NCBI RefSeq assembly: GCF_026241895.1
Contig: NZ_JAPJIV010000010.1
Location: 1 to 64,000, forward strand
Reading direction: 5' to 3'
From: Pseudomonas sp. RIT-562
Lineage (GTDB): Bacteria > Pseudomonadota > Gammaproteobacteria > Pseudomonadales > Pseudomonadaceae
DNA: 64,000 bases
In this document: positions 1-8,973 of the stretch, one piece after another
Numbering within the stretch: the first letter of the stretch is position 1
Layout: the number at the start of each line of letters is the position of its first letter
Notes under the pieces: generated by a model
Databases searched by the model: none
Told to the model about the DNA's origin: nothing
Seen by the model: the letters and a program-made list of their open reading frames with translations, nothing else
Made by a program: the position numbers and the translations under genes

Positions 1-64
1 GGATCTTTGGATCTTTGGATCTTTGGATCTTTGGATCTTTGGATCTTTCGATCTTTCGATCTTT
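1..64. repeat. 8-bp tandem repeat, eight copies
   Basis: Six exact copies of GGATCTTT are followed by two copies of CGATCTTT, head to tail. The array touches the window edge, so its true length is unknown. It lies about 145 bp upstream of a lipoprotein gene. The period is not a multiple of three, so copy-number change would shift any reading frame crossing it, but no real gene is seen across it. Confidence 0.95.
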
Positions 65-209
65 ATCGGCGCCACGCGCCTCATCCGCTGAACCAACACC
101 CCCGCCAAGCTGTCCCTTTCTTTAACAGGATCAATCGCTTATTTGCAGCTACTCTAGAGCATAGGGCGCAAGCACCCTCCGGTAGGGTGCCTGACTAATA
201 AGGAAGTGC

Positions 210-494
210 ATGAACAAGCTCATGGTTGCCATAGCAGTACTGGCACTGGCACTGGCAGGCTGCACCACCAGCGCAAAGACCCATGCGGTACGCGGTGTCA
301 GCGGAATAGAGATCGACTGCTCCGGCCTGGGCTCAGGCTGGGAAAAATGCCGCAAGCGCGCCGACAAGGAGTGCAAGGCCGCAGGCTACAAGGTCATTGC
401 AAGGTCGGACGACGCCAAGGACGAGGATGAATACCCATTTGGTTTTAATCCTGCAGGCTATCTGACACGCACCATGCTGGTGATCTGCAGGTAG
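210..494 (+). CDS. small predicted outer-membrane or periplasmic lipoprotein
   Basis: A 94-residue protein with a type II signal peptide: short basic start (MNKLM), a hydrophobic run rich in Ala and Leu, and a lipobox LAGC with Cys18 as the likely lipidated residue. The mature part is polar and contains three more cysteines (in DCSG, EKCRK, KECK) and one near the C-terminus, so disulfides are possible. A purine-rich AATAAGGAAG stretch 6-10 bases upstream is a good ribosome site. I do not recognise a specific family. It sits between the tandem repeat and ihfB and appears to be a single gene. Confidence 0.75.
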   Translation: MNKLMVAIAVLALALAGCTTSAKTHAVRGVSGIEIDCSGLGSGWEKCRKRADKECKAAGYKVIARSDDAKDEDEYPFGFNPAGYLTRTMLVICR

Positions 495-645
495 CCGAAT
501 CATCGGTCAGGCTGCTGGCAATGCCCAGAAGTAGGGCGGCTTCAAGCCGGTAACGATATGTCAAATCTTGGACTGTTCAAATAGCTCCGAGCGTGCTAAA
601 ACCTTTGAAGCGCTGATCTAGCTGCTTGAAAAAGAAGGGAAAAAT

Positions 646-942
646 ATGACGAAGTCGGAGTTGATCGAACGAATTGTCACCCATCAAGGGCTGCTCTCAT
701 CCAAGGATGTGGAGCTGGCCATCAAGACCATGCTTGAACAAATGTCCCAATGCCTGGCAACCGGGGATCGTATCGAGATTCGGGGTTTTGGCAGCTTCTC
801 ATTGCACTACCGCGCACCGCGGGTAGGGCGTAACCCAAAGACCGGGCAGTCGGTTAGCCTGGATGGCAAGTTCGTTCCGCATTTCAAGCCGGGGAAGGAG
901 TTGCGGGATCGGGTTAATGAGGATGAGGAGGAGGGCGTTTGA
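646..942 (+). CDS. ihfB: integration host factor subunit beta
   Basis: A 98-residue DNA-bending histone-like protein; with IhfA it forms IHF, which bends DNA sharply for recombination, replication and sigma-54 transcription. The family signature is clear: MTKSELIE start, the [21 protein letters not shown] beta-arm region (around residues 45-65) and the [16 protein letters not shown]-terminal part. Length is normal for the family (94-100 residues). A GAAGGGAAAA ribosome site lies just upstream. In Pseudomonas this gene (also called himD) marks one border of the O-antigen locus, which is exactly its place here. Confidence 0.97.
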   Translation: MTKSELIERIVTHQGLLSSKDVELAIKTMLEQMSQCLATGDRIEIRGFGSFSLHYRAPRVGRNPKTGQSVSLDGKFVPHFKPGKELRDRVNEDEEEGV

Positions 943-969
943 CAGCCTTTGATTTTCAGGGAGTTAGTA

Positions 970-1206
970 ATGCGTAACTTGAAGCGTGTAGTGTTCGCGG
1001 TCTTCGCCCTGTTGCTGGTCTTGACGATTCTAGCGTTCGTGCTCGAGAACCAGCAGTCTGTTTCGCTGTTATTCCTTGGATGGTCAGGCCCTCAACTCCC
1101 TGTTTCCTTGGCGATCTTGGCTGCGCTTCTGCTGGGAATGGTGATCGGGCCTTTGCTGAGTTTACTCCTGAAGCGCACATCCCCGCGTTCGAAGTATCCT
1201 AGCTGA
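970..1206 (+). CDS. LapA-domain (DUF1049) inner-membrane protein
   Basis: A 78-residue protein with two hydrophobic segments (about residues 6-28 and 43-66) separated by the short ENQQSVSLLFLGW linker that is typical of LapA/YciS-type proteins. In enterobacteria the relative LapA works with LapB in control of lipopolysaccharide synthesis; here a lapB-type gene is not in the window. The ATG at 970 is preferred because CAGGGAG lies 7-10 bases upstream; an in-frame TTG at 949 would add seven residues without a ribosome site. It follows ihfB by 27 bp and is probably co-transcribed with it. Confidence 0.85.
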   Translation: MRNLKRVVFAVFALLLVLTILAFVLENQQSVSLLFLGWSGPQLPVSLAILAALLLGMVIGPLLSLLLKRTSPRSKYPS

Positions 1207-1262
1207 TTTTTTCTGCACTCCGAGCGGTGGACTTGGCTTTAGCCGCTGCTTGTCTACATCCA

Positions 1263-1291
1263 TTAGTAAAAATGCCATTAAGCTGTAAAAT
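1263..1291 (+). promoter_or_regulatory. possible promoter of the O-antigen operon
   Basis: TTAGTA, 17 bp, TAAAAT in the 229-bp gap between the LapA-domain gene and rmlB. The -10 element is good and the -35 is poor. This is the most sigma-70-like pair in the gap, but short AT-rich matches occur by chance. Confidence 0.25.
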
Positions 1292-1411
1292 GTTTCGCTT
1301 GTCCGGAGGCGGCTGGTTCCGAACTCGGACGGTCTGACTCCGCAAGTAGCTTCGGGTCAATGCCGGCTTTCGCATTCATGGATTAGACAGTGCTCGGTTG
1401 GCAGCCCTGTC

Positions 1412-1434
1412 AGTAACTCAAGGGTATGGTTTCG
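1412..1434 (+). promoter_or_regulatory. JUMPstart-like leader motif before rmlB
   Basis: AACTCAAGGG at 1415-1424 matches the core of the enterobacterial JUMPstart element (AACTCAAGGGCGGTAGCG) that precedes polysaccharide operons and recruits the RfaH antiterminator. After the ten matching bases the similarity weakens (TATGGTTTCG). The same stretch may simply be the rmlB ribosome site, since AAGGG is 12 bases before the GTG start. Confidence 0.3.
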
Positions 1435-1435
1435 C

Positions 1436-2512
1436 GTGAAAATCTTAGTAACCGGCGGCGCCGGATTCATCGGTTCGGCGGTCATCCGCCATATCATCTC
1501 CAATACTTCCGATTCTGTCGTGAATGTCGATAAACTCACGTACGCGGGTAACCTTGAGTCCCTGGCGGAAGCCAGCCGTGACCCTCGCTATGTGTTCGAG
1601 CGCGTTGATATTTGCGACCGTGAACAAGTCGACCGAGTTCTGCGCGAGCATCAGCCGGACGCCATCATGCATCTGGCCGCAGAATCTCATGTCGATCGGT
1701 CCATCTCCGGCCCGTCTGAGTTCATTCAGACCAATATCATCGGCACCTACACTCTGCTGGAAGCTGCTCGCCAATATTGGCTGGCACTGGACGATGTTCG
1801 CAAAAGCGGTTTTCGTTTTCATCACATCTCCACTGATGAAGTTTACGGCGACCTGGAAGGCCCTGAAGACCTCTTTACCGAAACCACACCCTACCAGCCA
1901 AGCTCCCCGTATTCCGCCAGCAAGGCAAGTTCCGATCACTTGGTCCGTGCGTGGGCGCGTACCTACGGCTTGCCAACCCTGGTCACCAATTGCTCGAACA
2001 ACTACGGGCCTTGCCACTTCCCTGAAAAATTGATCCCGCTAGTCATCCTTAACGCGCTGGAAGGCAAGCCGCTGCCTGTCTATGGTAAAGGCAACCAGGT
2101 GCGTGACTGGCTCTACGTCGAAGATCATGCCCGCGCACTGTACAAAGTTGTCACTGAAGGCGTGATTGGCGAGACGTATAACATCGGCGGCCACAACGAA
2201 AAGCAGAATATCGAAGTCGTACATACACTCTGTGCACTGCTTGACGAGTTGCGACCAAATTCACCACACCGCCCGCACGCGAACCTCGTTACCTATGTGC
2301 AGGATCGTGCCGGCCATGACCAGCGCTATGCCATCGACGCCAGCAAAATCCAGCGGGAGCTGGGTTGGATTCCTGAAGAAACTTTCGATACGGGGATCCG
2401 CAAGACGGTGCAGTGGTATCTCGACAATACAGAGTGGATTGCTCACGTTAAGAGCGGAAGTTATCAGCAGTGGATAGACCAAAACTACAGCTCGCGCACT
2501 GTAAACGAATAA
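1436..2512 (+). CDS. rmlB: dTDP-glucose 4,6-dehydratase RmlB
   Basis: A 358-residue extended SDR that turns dTDP-glucose into dTDP-4-keto-6-deoxyglucose in the cytoplasm, the branch point for both dTDP-L-rhamnose and dTDP-3-amino-3,6-dideoxyhexoses. Seen: NAD-binding GGAGFIG at residues 7-13, the dehydratase triad region T133-D134-E135 (STDEVYGDL), and YSASK with Tyr159 and Lys163. Length equals that of the family (about 355). The start is GTG at 1436, since an ATG at 1426 is out of frame. With rmlA downstream it feeds the fdtA/B/C genes, and rmlC/rmlD at 28.8-30.3 kb. Confidence 0.96.
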   Translation: MKILVTGGAGFIGSAVIRHIISNTSDSVVNVDKLTYAGNLESLAEASRDPRYVFERVDICDREQVDRVLREHQPDAIMHLAAESHVDRSISGPSEFIQTNIIGTYTLLEAARQYWLALDDVRKSGFRFHHISTDEVYGDLEGPEDLFTETTPYQPSSPYSASKASSDHLVRAWARTYGLPTLVTNCSNNYGPCHFPEKLIPLVILNALEGKPLPVYGKGNQVRDWLYVEDHARALYKVVTEGVIGETYNIGGHNEKQNIEVVHTLCALLDELRPNSPHRPHANLVTYVQDRAGHDQRYAIDASKIQRELGWIPEETFDTGIRKTVQWYLDNTEWIAHVKSGSYQQWIDQNYSSRTVNE

Positions 2513-2639
2513 AGGTGTTAGTGCCCTAGTGGCGATGCACTGAAGATGGATACAAATCAGAAGTTTTAACAAACAGACCCTATCAGTTTTCAACGAAGAT
2601 AGGAGAAGTGTTTTATTGATTGTCGAGGGCTAGAGACGT

Positions 2640-3698
2640 ATGCAGAACAATTCCGCTGTAACCTCAAATACTAATGAGGTCGACCTGAGGGCGCTGATGT
2701 CGGCCCTTTGGCGCCAGCGATTGGTGATTATCGGCGCTGTGATCGTAACAACAGCGATAGCGGCAGCCTATGCGTTTCTGAGTAAGCCTATTTATGAAGC
2801 TAAAGTTGTAGTGGTTCCGCCGACTCAGAATGATGTGGCGAACTATAACTATGGTCGAACACCGGAAAACGAACTGGCTCCTTTCAACGTAAAGGATGTG
2901 TACGGTGTTTTTCTACGGAATCTGCAGGCAGATTCACTTCGTCGTGAGTTTTTTTATAAGACGTATCTTCCTTCGTTGTCTGAGGCAGATCGAAAAAAAT
3001 CAATAGAATCGTTATACAGCGACTTTTCTAAAGTGCTCGCTGTCTCGCTTGCTGGAAAAGACAATCCTGACCGATATGCGGTGACTGCAAGAGATGAACA
3101 TCCGGAACAGACGGTCATATTGATTGGGAAATATATCGGTCGGGCCAGTGAGCTGGCCAAAAAGGAAATGATTAAGAACATTTCGAGCGAAGCTGATGTT
3201 CTTGCCCGAAATCTTCAACAGCAGATAGTGTCGATCCGTGAGGTTGGGCTGAAGTCGCGTGAAGATTCCATCACCAAATTGCGAGAAGCATTAGTTGTGG
3301 CGGAAGCAATTGGTTTGGAAAAGCCGCCAATCGTAAGCGGGAACTCCGAAGTGAAAGTGGCTGGAAGCCTGGATGAACAGCCTCTTTACATGCGTGGCAT
3401 CAAGGCTCTAAAAGCTGAGATTGATAATCTCGAAACCCGAAAATCGGATGATCCATTTATTAATCGGCTAAGAGTGCTGCAAACCAAATCAAAATTCTAT
3501 ACGGATCTTGAATCGAACATCAGGAATGTCGAAGTTTTTAGAATGGATGGTCAGGTTGAGCTGCCCGATACACCCGTTCAACCTAAAAAGGCACTGCTGT
3601 TGTTGCTTGGCGCGATGCTTGGTTTGATCGTGGGAGTGATCATCGCGCTATTCCGGATATTTTTTTCGAACGAAAAGCATAATCTCTCAAAGAACTGA
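2640..3698 (+). CDS. wzz: O-antigen chain-length determinant Wzz
   Basis: A 352-residue inner-membrane co-polymerase that sets the modal number of O units made by Wzy. The layout is the family one: short cytoplasmic N-terminus with a Wzz motif (VDLRALMSALWRQR), TM1 at about 27-47, a large periplasmic domain with coiled-coil helices (residues 50-315), a Pro-rich LPDTPVQPKKA junction, and TM2 at about 317-340. It follows rmlB after 127 bp and codes more AT-rich than ihfB or rmlB. In related loci wzz also stands at the ihfB end of the cluster. Confidence 0.92.
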   Translation: MQNNSAVTSNTNEVDLRALMSALWRQRLVIIGAVIVTTAIAAAYAFLSKPIYEAKVVVVPPTQNDVANYNYGRTPENELAPFNVKDVYGVFLRNLQADSLRREFFYKTYLPSLSEADRKKSIESLYSDFSKVLAVSLAGKDNPDRYAVTARDEHPEQTVILIGKYIGRASELAKKEMIKNISSEADVLARNLQQQIVSIREVGLKSREDSITKLREALVVAEAIGLEKPPIVSGNSEVKVAGSLDEQPLYMRGIKALKAEIDNLETRKSDDPFINRLRVLQTKSKFYTDLESNIRNVEVFRMDGQVELPDTPVQPKKALLLLLGAMLGLIVGVIIALFRIFFSNEKHNLSKN

Positions 3699-4059
3699 TT
3701 AGGTCTGCTTAAAAATTGGCTGGAATCGCCAACGTCAATTTTTCCAGGTTGTTGCGTAGCTCGGCTGCGCAGCATTTTCCAGCAGTTGGCGTTGGCGATC
3801 CTGAATCAGGATTCATCGCTCGGAGTTGTGAGTTTTGTTTTACTACCAGCTACCAGTAAAGCAATTGCGTCAGCAGTCATGCTTGGCCACAGGACTCTGG
3901 ACCTTAAGCAGCCCTCGCAATGTAGTTCTGTACCAAACATCAATGAAGCTATGCTTAGTATGAGTGACGATTTCAGTCGGATATCCAGTAAGCGCAGGGT
4001 GCCCATCTATCGTCGCTATTTTCTGTACATATATGTTGGATCAAGTATTAGGAGACGAT
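3699..4059. other. 361-bp gap between wzz and rmlA, no gene recognised
   Basis: Holds an imperfect inverted repeat (CGCCAACG near 3727 and CGTTGGCG near 3788) around a GC-rich core. Short open frames on both strands here lack ribosome sites and family features. It may contain remnants of a lost gene or the rmlA promoter; nothing further can be supported. Confidence 0.5.
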
Positions 4060-4935
4060 ATGAAGGGTATCATTTTGGCGGGCGGCTCAGGAACACGGTT
4101 GTATCCCATCACCAAGGGGGTTTCGAAGCAACTGCTACCGATCTATGATAAACCCATGATTTTCTACCCGCTGTCGGTACTCATGCTTGCGGGAATCAGA
4201 GATATTCTGATCATCACTACGGCGGACGATCTCAACGGCTTTCAGCGTTTGCTTGGTGATGGTAGTCAAATAGGTGTGACCCTCGAATACGCAGTCCAGG
4301 AGAAGCCAGATGGTTTGGCACAAGCTTTTCTTATAGGCGAAAAATTCATAGGAAGCGATCGAGTTTGCCTTGTTTTGGGGGACAACATTTTTTACGGACA
4401 AGGTTTTACTCCCTTGCTCCGGTCTGCAGTGAATCTAGAACGTGGTGCTACTGTGTTCGGGTACCAGGTCAAGGATCCGGAACGATTTGGTGTAGTGCAA
4501 TTCGACGATAACAAGCGTGCAATTTCTATCGAAGAAAAACCGAAGAAGCCAAAATCAAATTTTGCAGTGACAGGCTTGTATTTTTACGACAATGACGTCA
4601 TCGATATCGCCAAACAGGTCAAACCCTCTGAACGCGGCGAATTGGAAATTACCAGCATCAATCAAGCCTATCTGGATCGCGGTGATCTGCATGTCGAAGT
4701 GTTAGGGCGTGGATTTGCCTGGTTGGACACTGGTACTCATGAAAGCCTTCTAGAAGCATCGCATTTCGTCGAAACTATTGAAAAACGTCAAGGCTATAAA
4801 ATCGCGTGCCTTGAGGAAATTGCATTTAAAAATGGATGGTTAACCCGTGACCATTTATTAAAGGTAGGGAATGAGTTGAGCAAAAATAGTTATGGTCAAT
4901 ATTTGATCAGCATTGCTAACGAATCTAACAAATAG
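4060..4935 (+). CDS. rmlA: glucose-1-phosphate thymidylyltransferase RmlA
   Basis: A 291-residue nucleotidyltransferase joining dTTP and glucose-1-phosphate to dTDP-glucose, the first step before RmlB. The N-terminal [11 protein letters not shown] (residues 8-18) is the nucleotide-binding signature, followed by [18 protein letters not shown] and the VLGDNIFYG metal-binding aspartate. [16 protein letters not shown] near the C-terminus is characteristic. The ATG at 4060 is chosen for the TAGGAGAC ribosome site just upstream and because family members begin MKGIILAGG; upstream in-frame starts would add 32 unrelated residues. Length matches the family (about 290). Confidence 0.96.
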   Translation: MKGIILAGGSGTRLYPITKGVSKQLLPIYDKPMIFYPLSVLMLAGIRDILIITTADDLNGFQRLLGDGSQIGVTLEYAVQEKPDGLAQAFLIGEKFIGSDRVCLVLGDNIFYGQGFTPLLRSAVNLERGATVFGYQVKDPERFGVVQFDDNKRAISIEEKPKKPKSNFAVTGLYFYDNDVIDIAKQVKPSERGELEITSINQAYLDRGDLHVEVLGRGFAWLDTGTHESLLEASHFVETIEKRQGYKIACLEEIAFKNGWLTRDHLLKVGNELSKNSYGQYLISIANESNK

Positions 4936-5537
4936 ACTAAGCAATTCATCATAGGCAGGCTATGGCATATGTAGAATGCAATGTTATGGCCTGCGTGAGT
5001 TGCAGCAAAAATCCAAAGTTTTCATAGGATGAGGCGCATTTAGATGGTGGTCGAGTCCGTGTTCCATTCCACAAAAGAACGATACAGAGTTTCACGTAGC
5101 TCTGTCGGTTCTGGAGTGTAGCAAAATCGAAATTGCTTCATCCGATTGCCTTTTCTAATGTGCTCTGTGTAATTCTTCCTTCAGTTGCATCTAACTTTCC
5201 TGTGTTCTACCAGTCGCTATCGCAACGATGCTCGTAGTTTGTATAGCCGGCGGCATCGAAAAACTGAGTTCGCAGGCATTAAAATCTCAGCTGGCAGAGC
5301 TCCTCTCGTGTACGCGGCATTGGAACAATTCAAAAAATCTACTAAAATATGACTGTGAGTGCGCCTGACAGCGTCTTGGTGATCCTTCGGCTCATCTTGG
5401 TTGGGTCGATGAGTACTTCGATCATCAGGCTTGCGCTATCGTATGTGATTGGGCAGAAGGAGTACTTGCAAACGCTATTCAGCTCTAATCTCTGCAACAA
5501 AAACTACACAATCAAAATAAAAGGATATGCGATAAAA
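4936..5537. other. 602-bp gap, probable gene remnant
   Basis: No intact gene. One + frame (codons in phase with 5369) is open from 5195 to 5485 except for a TGA at 5366. After that stop it reads [12 protein letters not shown] and goes on to [18 protein letters not shown], faintly like the C-terminal half of the P-loop protein TsaE (YRLGDPEEL ... EYF ... VEWAE). No GKT P-loop is seen upstream, so the call is weak. The 3' part overlaps an upstream extension of the next gene's frame. Confidence 0.3.
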
Positions 5538-6017
5538 ATGAGCGAGCCTAAAGACTACTTTGTGCACTCCCACGGCTTATGCGAGACCCTGAAAGTGGGC
5601 AGAGGCTCGCGAGTCTGGGCTTTTACACATATCTTGCCGGGTGCGACGATCGGTGAGAACTGTAATGTATGCGATCACGTTTTTATTGAGAATGACGTTG
5701 TTATTGGCGATCGAGTAACCATCAAATGTGGTGTTCAAATTTGGGATGGGATTTCCATTGAGGACGATGTGTTCATCGGTCCAAACGCGACATTCACTAA
5801 TGATATCTTTCCGAGAAGCAAAGTCTATCCCGAGAAGTTCGAGAGAACCATAATTTGTAAAGGAGCATCCTTGGGCGCCAACTGTACAATACTTCCAGGC
5901 ATAACAATTGGAGAAAATGCAATGGTCGGCGCCGGATCTGTGGTTACTCGCTCAGTACCACCAAATGTAACTGTTGTAGGTAATCCTGCAAGGATTTTGA
6001 AAGCTAATAATTTATAA
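5538..6017 (+). CDS. fdtC: left-handed beta-helix N-acyltransferase, FdtC/QdtC/WlbB type
   Basis: A 159-residue hexapeptide-repeat acetyltransferase predicted to acetylate the 3-amino group of a dTDP-3-amino-3,6-dideoxyhexose. The body is a chain of [LIV]-G-x4 turns ([70 protein letters not shown]), closing with the [10 protein letters not shown] tail of this family. The start at 5538 ([14 protein letters not shown]) is chosen because homologues begin with a similar Y-x-V/I-H-x-x-x segment and an AAAGGA ribosome site lies upstream; an open frame back to 5349 is not credible. The WlbB/WbpD group (UDP sugars) is very similar in sequence; neighbouring fdtA/fdtB and rmlAB favour the dTDP substrate. 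Confidence 0.8.
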   Translation: MSEPKDYFVHSHGLCETLKVGRGSRVWAFTHILPGATIGENCNVCDHVFIENDVVIGDRVTIKCGVQIWDGISIEDDVFIGPNATFTNDIFPRSKVYPEKFERTIICKGASLGANCTILPGITIGENAMVGAGSVVTRSVPPNVTVVGNPARILKANNL

Positions 6018-6066
6018 TTGCAGAGCTAACGCTTTTGAATCATTATTCATCAGTGTATTAGTTACA

Positions 6067-6092
6067 GGCTCCTTTCCTTCAGGGGCCTTTTT
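6067..6092 (+). terminator. rho-independent terminator after fdtC-like gene
   Basis: Stem GGCTCCT / AGGGGCC (one G-U pair) with a seven-base loop, followed by TTTTT. It lies 49 bp after the stop codon and would close the rmlB-wzz-rmlA-fdtC transcript. Confidence 0.75.
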
Positions 6093-6543
6093 ATTACGGT
6101 AGACTCTTTCCAGACTTGAGTTGGTTGGCGTACGTATACGTAAGCTACGTTTCAATATAGCGCCAGAATCCGGACACCTAGGGGATCCGCTCCTGATTAA
6201 GAAATGTTCAGCAGGATCGCTTGCATGACCCAATAGAGCTGATCCGATAAGGGCTGCACCTTATCTACTTCCACAGCTGGCTGGGAGAGGCCCCCTGGTT
6301 GGTCCTACAGAACGAATGTCTAGCCTGCACTTCGACTCAGCCCATACCTTCACGCGCCCTTCCAGTGCGCCAATAGAAGACGAGCATGGATTCCTTTAGG
6401 CGCTCCATGCTGACGTATGGCTCGCCTCGGCGATTTTGCTGACGTTGGCGACGTCGTTATCTTGCTGAATCAGACCGAAACATCGAACGGTGATGGAGTA
6501 ATTCATATAGGATCATTGATCACATATAGAAGGAAATTACTCA
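6093..6543. other. 450-bp gap, no gene recognised
   Basis: No open frame with coding character. A short - strand stretch (about 6330-6420) reads EPYVSMERLKESMLVFYW and then RTGRAREGMG before a stop, but upstream it is not continuous and I cannot place it in a family. The sequence looks like decayed DNA at the border of the low-GC cassette. Confidence 0.4.
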
Positions 6544-7065
6544 GTGCAATTGCTCTCAAAAACCATAAAATTAAGGCTTGTTGAAGAAGTCGATGCAGAA
6601 TTTATTATTAGTTTGCGTACGAATGTCGCATATAACACGCACCTTTCTGGTGTCAGTGACGATATCAACGCCCAGATACAATGGATAAAGGACTATAAAA
6701 AAGACGAATTAAGTAGAACGCAGTTCTATTTCATTATTGAGCGCAACGATGGCGTTCGATGCGGTACTGTGCGGATATATGATATTAAAGCCGATTCTTT
6801 CAGTTGGGGCAGCTGGATACTAAACGAAGAAAAAACACGCTATTCTGCAATAGAAAGTGCATTTCTCGTCTACAGTTTTGGATTCGATAATCTTGGGTTT
6901 AAAAAAAGCCACTTCGAAGTCAGAAAAGGGAACGAGAAGGTGATTTCGTTTCATAAGAAAATGGGCGCGCAGTATGTTGGCGAAACGGAACACGAATACC
7001 TTTATGAAATAACAAAGCAGGCGATTGAGGCCTCTCGACAAAAACTTGCGAGAATGATCCAGTGA
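6544..7065 (+). CDS. GNAT-family (RimJ/RimL-like) N-acyltransferase
   Basis: A 173-residue acetyl-CoA-type acyltransferase. The GNAT fold is visible as IKLRLVEEVDAEFIISLR at the N-terminus, FYFIIERNDGVRCGTVRIYDI in the middle strands, and LGFKKSHFEVRKGNEKVISFHKKMGAQYVGE, where the residue pattern before KMGA is typical of RimL-like members. Start GTG at 6544 with AGGAAA seven bases upstream. It is the second acyltransferase in the cluster, so it may modify a different sugar amine or add a different acyl group; the true acceptor is not visible from sequence. Base composition is AT-rich like the neighbouring - strand block, and it converges with wzy. Confidence 0.75.
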   Translation: MQLLSKTIKLRLVEEVDAEFIISLRTNVAYNTHLSGVSDDINAQIQWIKDYKKDELSRTQFYFIIERNDGVRCGTVRIYDIKADSFSWGSWILNEEKTRYSAIESAFLVYSFGFDNLGFKKSHFEVRKGNEKVISFHKKMGAQYVGETEHEYLYEITKQAIEASRQKLARMIQ

Positions 7066-7415
7066 TATCACGTCTTCAAATTAATGCTTTCTTGAACTTA
7101 TAAATATTCGACCTCTACAATTAGAAGCATTTCGCCCGACTCCCGCGCTTTATCTGGAAGTTATGTTGATGGTTGTAGCTTGTAAGTCTTTTTGTACGGT
7201 TACATACGTAAAGCATCATCAGTCTAGGCCGCCAGCGCTCATCATAGCACGAATCAATGCGACAACGACTTGTGACCAGAGGCATCAGCCTCTGATCACA
7301 GGTGAAGGTACGACGTCAGGATTGGGTTGTTACGTGGTGGTCCCCTTGACTAGTTATCGCACGTTAATATGAATAGGAACGTACGCAAAAAATCGTTCTG
7401 GAAAAAACACCTATA
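7066..7415. other. 350-bp convergent gap
   Basis: Lies between the convergent GNAT and wzy genes. It contains a small hairpin (AGAGGC / GCCTCT, about 7278-7293) without a U tract. No gene is seen. Confidence 0.5.
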
Positions 7416-8681
7416 TCATCGTTTTACGTCCACACACGTTGCCTGTCTTCTTATTTCGTCCGGTCTGAGGCAAACGAAAACTGTTACAGCGTAGAAAATC
7501 ACTCCACCATACGGCTGTACATGCAAAGGTCCTGCGAACAACATATTTACCATAATTAGCAGGTATATAAATATTGAGACTTTTATAACCGTATGAGGGT
7601 AACTCTGCGCTATACAATATTTCTCTAGATTTTTAAGTCGCCACAAAATAAAGATTACCAGAGTGGAAAACGCTAACAGATTTAATATGCCGCCTATGAA
7701 CAGAAGGTCAAAAATTCCATTATGCGCCATTGGATAATCGGGAAAACCTAAAGTCCCTGAGCCTCCTACCATCCCGACTCCAAAGATCAATCCGGAAGAT
7801 CCATGCATCTCATACAGTTGTGACGGCAGAAACCACAGCCGGTCAAGCAGGCTCTGAGCGAATGTGACATCGGACGCGCCTGATCCTTCTTTAAACCTAA
7901 AGATGTTATCTACGGTTGCTACTACATAGCTAACCTCGAGGAAGTAGAACACGAAAATTAACAGAGGTAAGACGAAAACCACAAAGCCAATGATTTTGAG
8001 TTTGTTGATCATTGCTCCAGAAAAAAATAAAAGCATGAAGAATAACGCGATGTTCACAATGGCAGCTTTCTGCAATGTACAGAGCATGGCAATTATTACA
8101 ATTCCTAAAGAGCAATATCTGATCATCTTGTTATCAAACAAGAAATAGATAATGGGAAGAGCTAATCCGCCGAAAATTCCATACGCAGTCAGATTTCCTG
8201 CGAGTGATGAGAACCTGACCAGGCCTTCACGTTCAGATGCCTCAGGGAACCAGGATATCGCACCCAAAACAATCTGATAAAATATCGAGAATCCGCCAAG
8301 CAGGATAAAAAACGAAAAGACCTTGAGTAAAAAAACGTAGTGGGCAGTGCTCTTGATTGCGAGAATACAGAACAATGCAAAGGGAATCATGTAAAGGTAC
8401 CGGGCGAATGAAATTGTATAACTTTCATCCGGATACCATAAGTAGGAATAGGTCAAAGGTAATAGGTACGATAAAATAAATAGAAGTAGCGCGTAAAACC
8501 CAACGCTATCAACCTTTGTCCTGTTAAGTGAGTATAACAAAAAACCCACAATCGAAATTAGTAGCGGAATTCCGGAATATAATTCAGATATGTTTCTGAG
8601 CGTATGTAGTAGATAAGCTCCTGTTGCAAGAAAAATAAAAAAATAGTCTTGCGGGCCTATTTCTTTTCTAGTGTTATCCAT
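7416..8681 (-). CDS. wzy: O-antigen polymerase Wzy (polytopic membrane protein)
   Basis: A 421-residue inner-membrane protein with about eleven hydrophobic segments and one longer hydrophilic loop (about residues 260-320, EVSYVVATVDNIFRFKEGSG ... FPDYPMAHNGIFD). This is the layout of Wzy, which links O units on the periplasmic side. The loop contains MAHNGIFDLLFIGG, resembling the H-N-x-x-L signature of Wzy/O-antigen ligase proteins. Sequence identity within this family is always low, so the call rests on topology and place in a Wzx/Wzz cluster. The ATG at 8681 is preferred over a TTG at 8693. It is the last gene of the - strand block and clearly AT-rich. Confidence 0.8.
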   Translation of the reverse strand: MDNTRKEIGPQDYFFIFLATGAYLLHTLRNISELYSGIPLLISIVGFLLYSLNRTKVDSVGFYALLLFILSYLLPLTYSYLWYPDESYTISFARYLYMIPFALFCILAIKSTAHYVFLLKVFSFFILLGGFSIFYQIVLGAISWFPEASEREGLVRFSSLAGNLTAYGIFGGLALPIIYFLFDNKMIRYCSLGIVIIAMLCTLQKAAIVNIALFFMLLFFSGAMINKLKIIGFVVFVLPLLIFVFYFLEVSYVVATVDNIFRFKEGSGASDVTFAQSLLDRLWFLPSQLYEMHGSSGLIFGVGMVGGSGTLGFPDYPMAHNGIFDLLFIGGILNLLAFSTLVIFILWRLKNLEKYCIAQSYPHTVIKVSIFIYLLIMVNMLFAGPLHVQPYGGVIFYAVTVFVCLRPDEIRRQATCVDVKR

Positions 8682-8973
8682 GAATATGCCCAAATAAAGT
8701 TTTGAAGTGTCTTATGTAATTTATCTTTGCTGTATCAAGATAGCTTAAATGAAAGTTAAAATTGTTTGATGACTTCATCATACGGCGTCTTTCGATCGTT
8801 GGTCTGGTAAGTGCCCTGATCGAGGAGAGGCCCGGTCTCGATCGGTTAGGCTAAAGACGGGAATAAATAAATCCATTGCCAGACTCTCCAGGTATGTTGC
8901 GGATGGCTGTTCAACACAACTAGAAAGCTCTTGGTTGAATACGGCCGACCGTCGGATGAATAGATCTCTACTA
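8682..8973. other. 292-bp gap inside the - strand block
   Basis: Separates the GT2 gene from wzy. No open frame or terminator was recognised; a separate promoter for wzy is possible. Confidence 0.4.

Noticed and set aside
7..198. A short + frame across the octanucleotide repeat
   Set aside because: The peptide only reflects the repeat (DLWIFGS-like) and has no start signal.
3786..4148. A 120-codon + frame before rmlA
   Set aside because: It overlaps the start of rmlA in another frame, lacks a ribosome site and resembles no family.
5349..5537. A 63-residue N-terminal extension of the FdtC-like acyltransferase
   Set aside because: Homologues begin at the MSEPKDY methionine at 5538, and the extension has no ribosome site and lies in a probable gene remnant.
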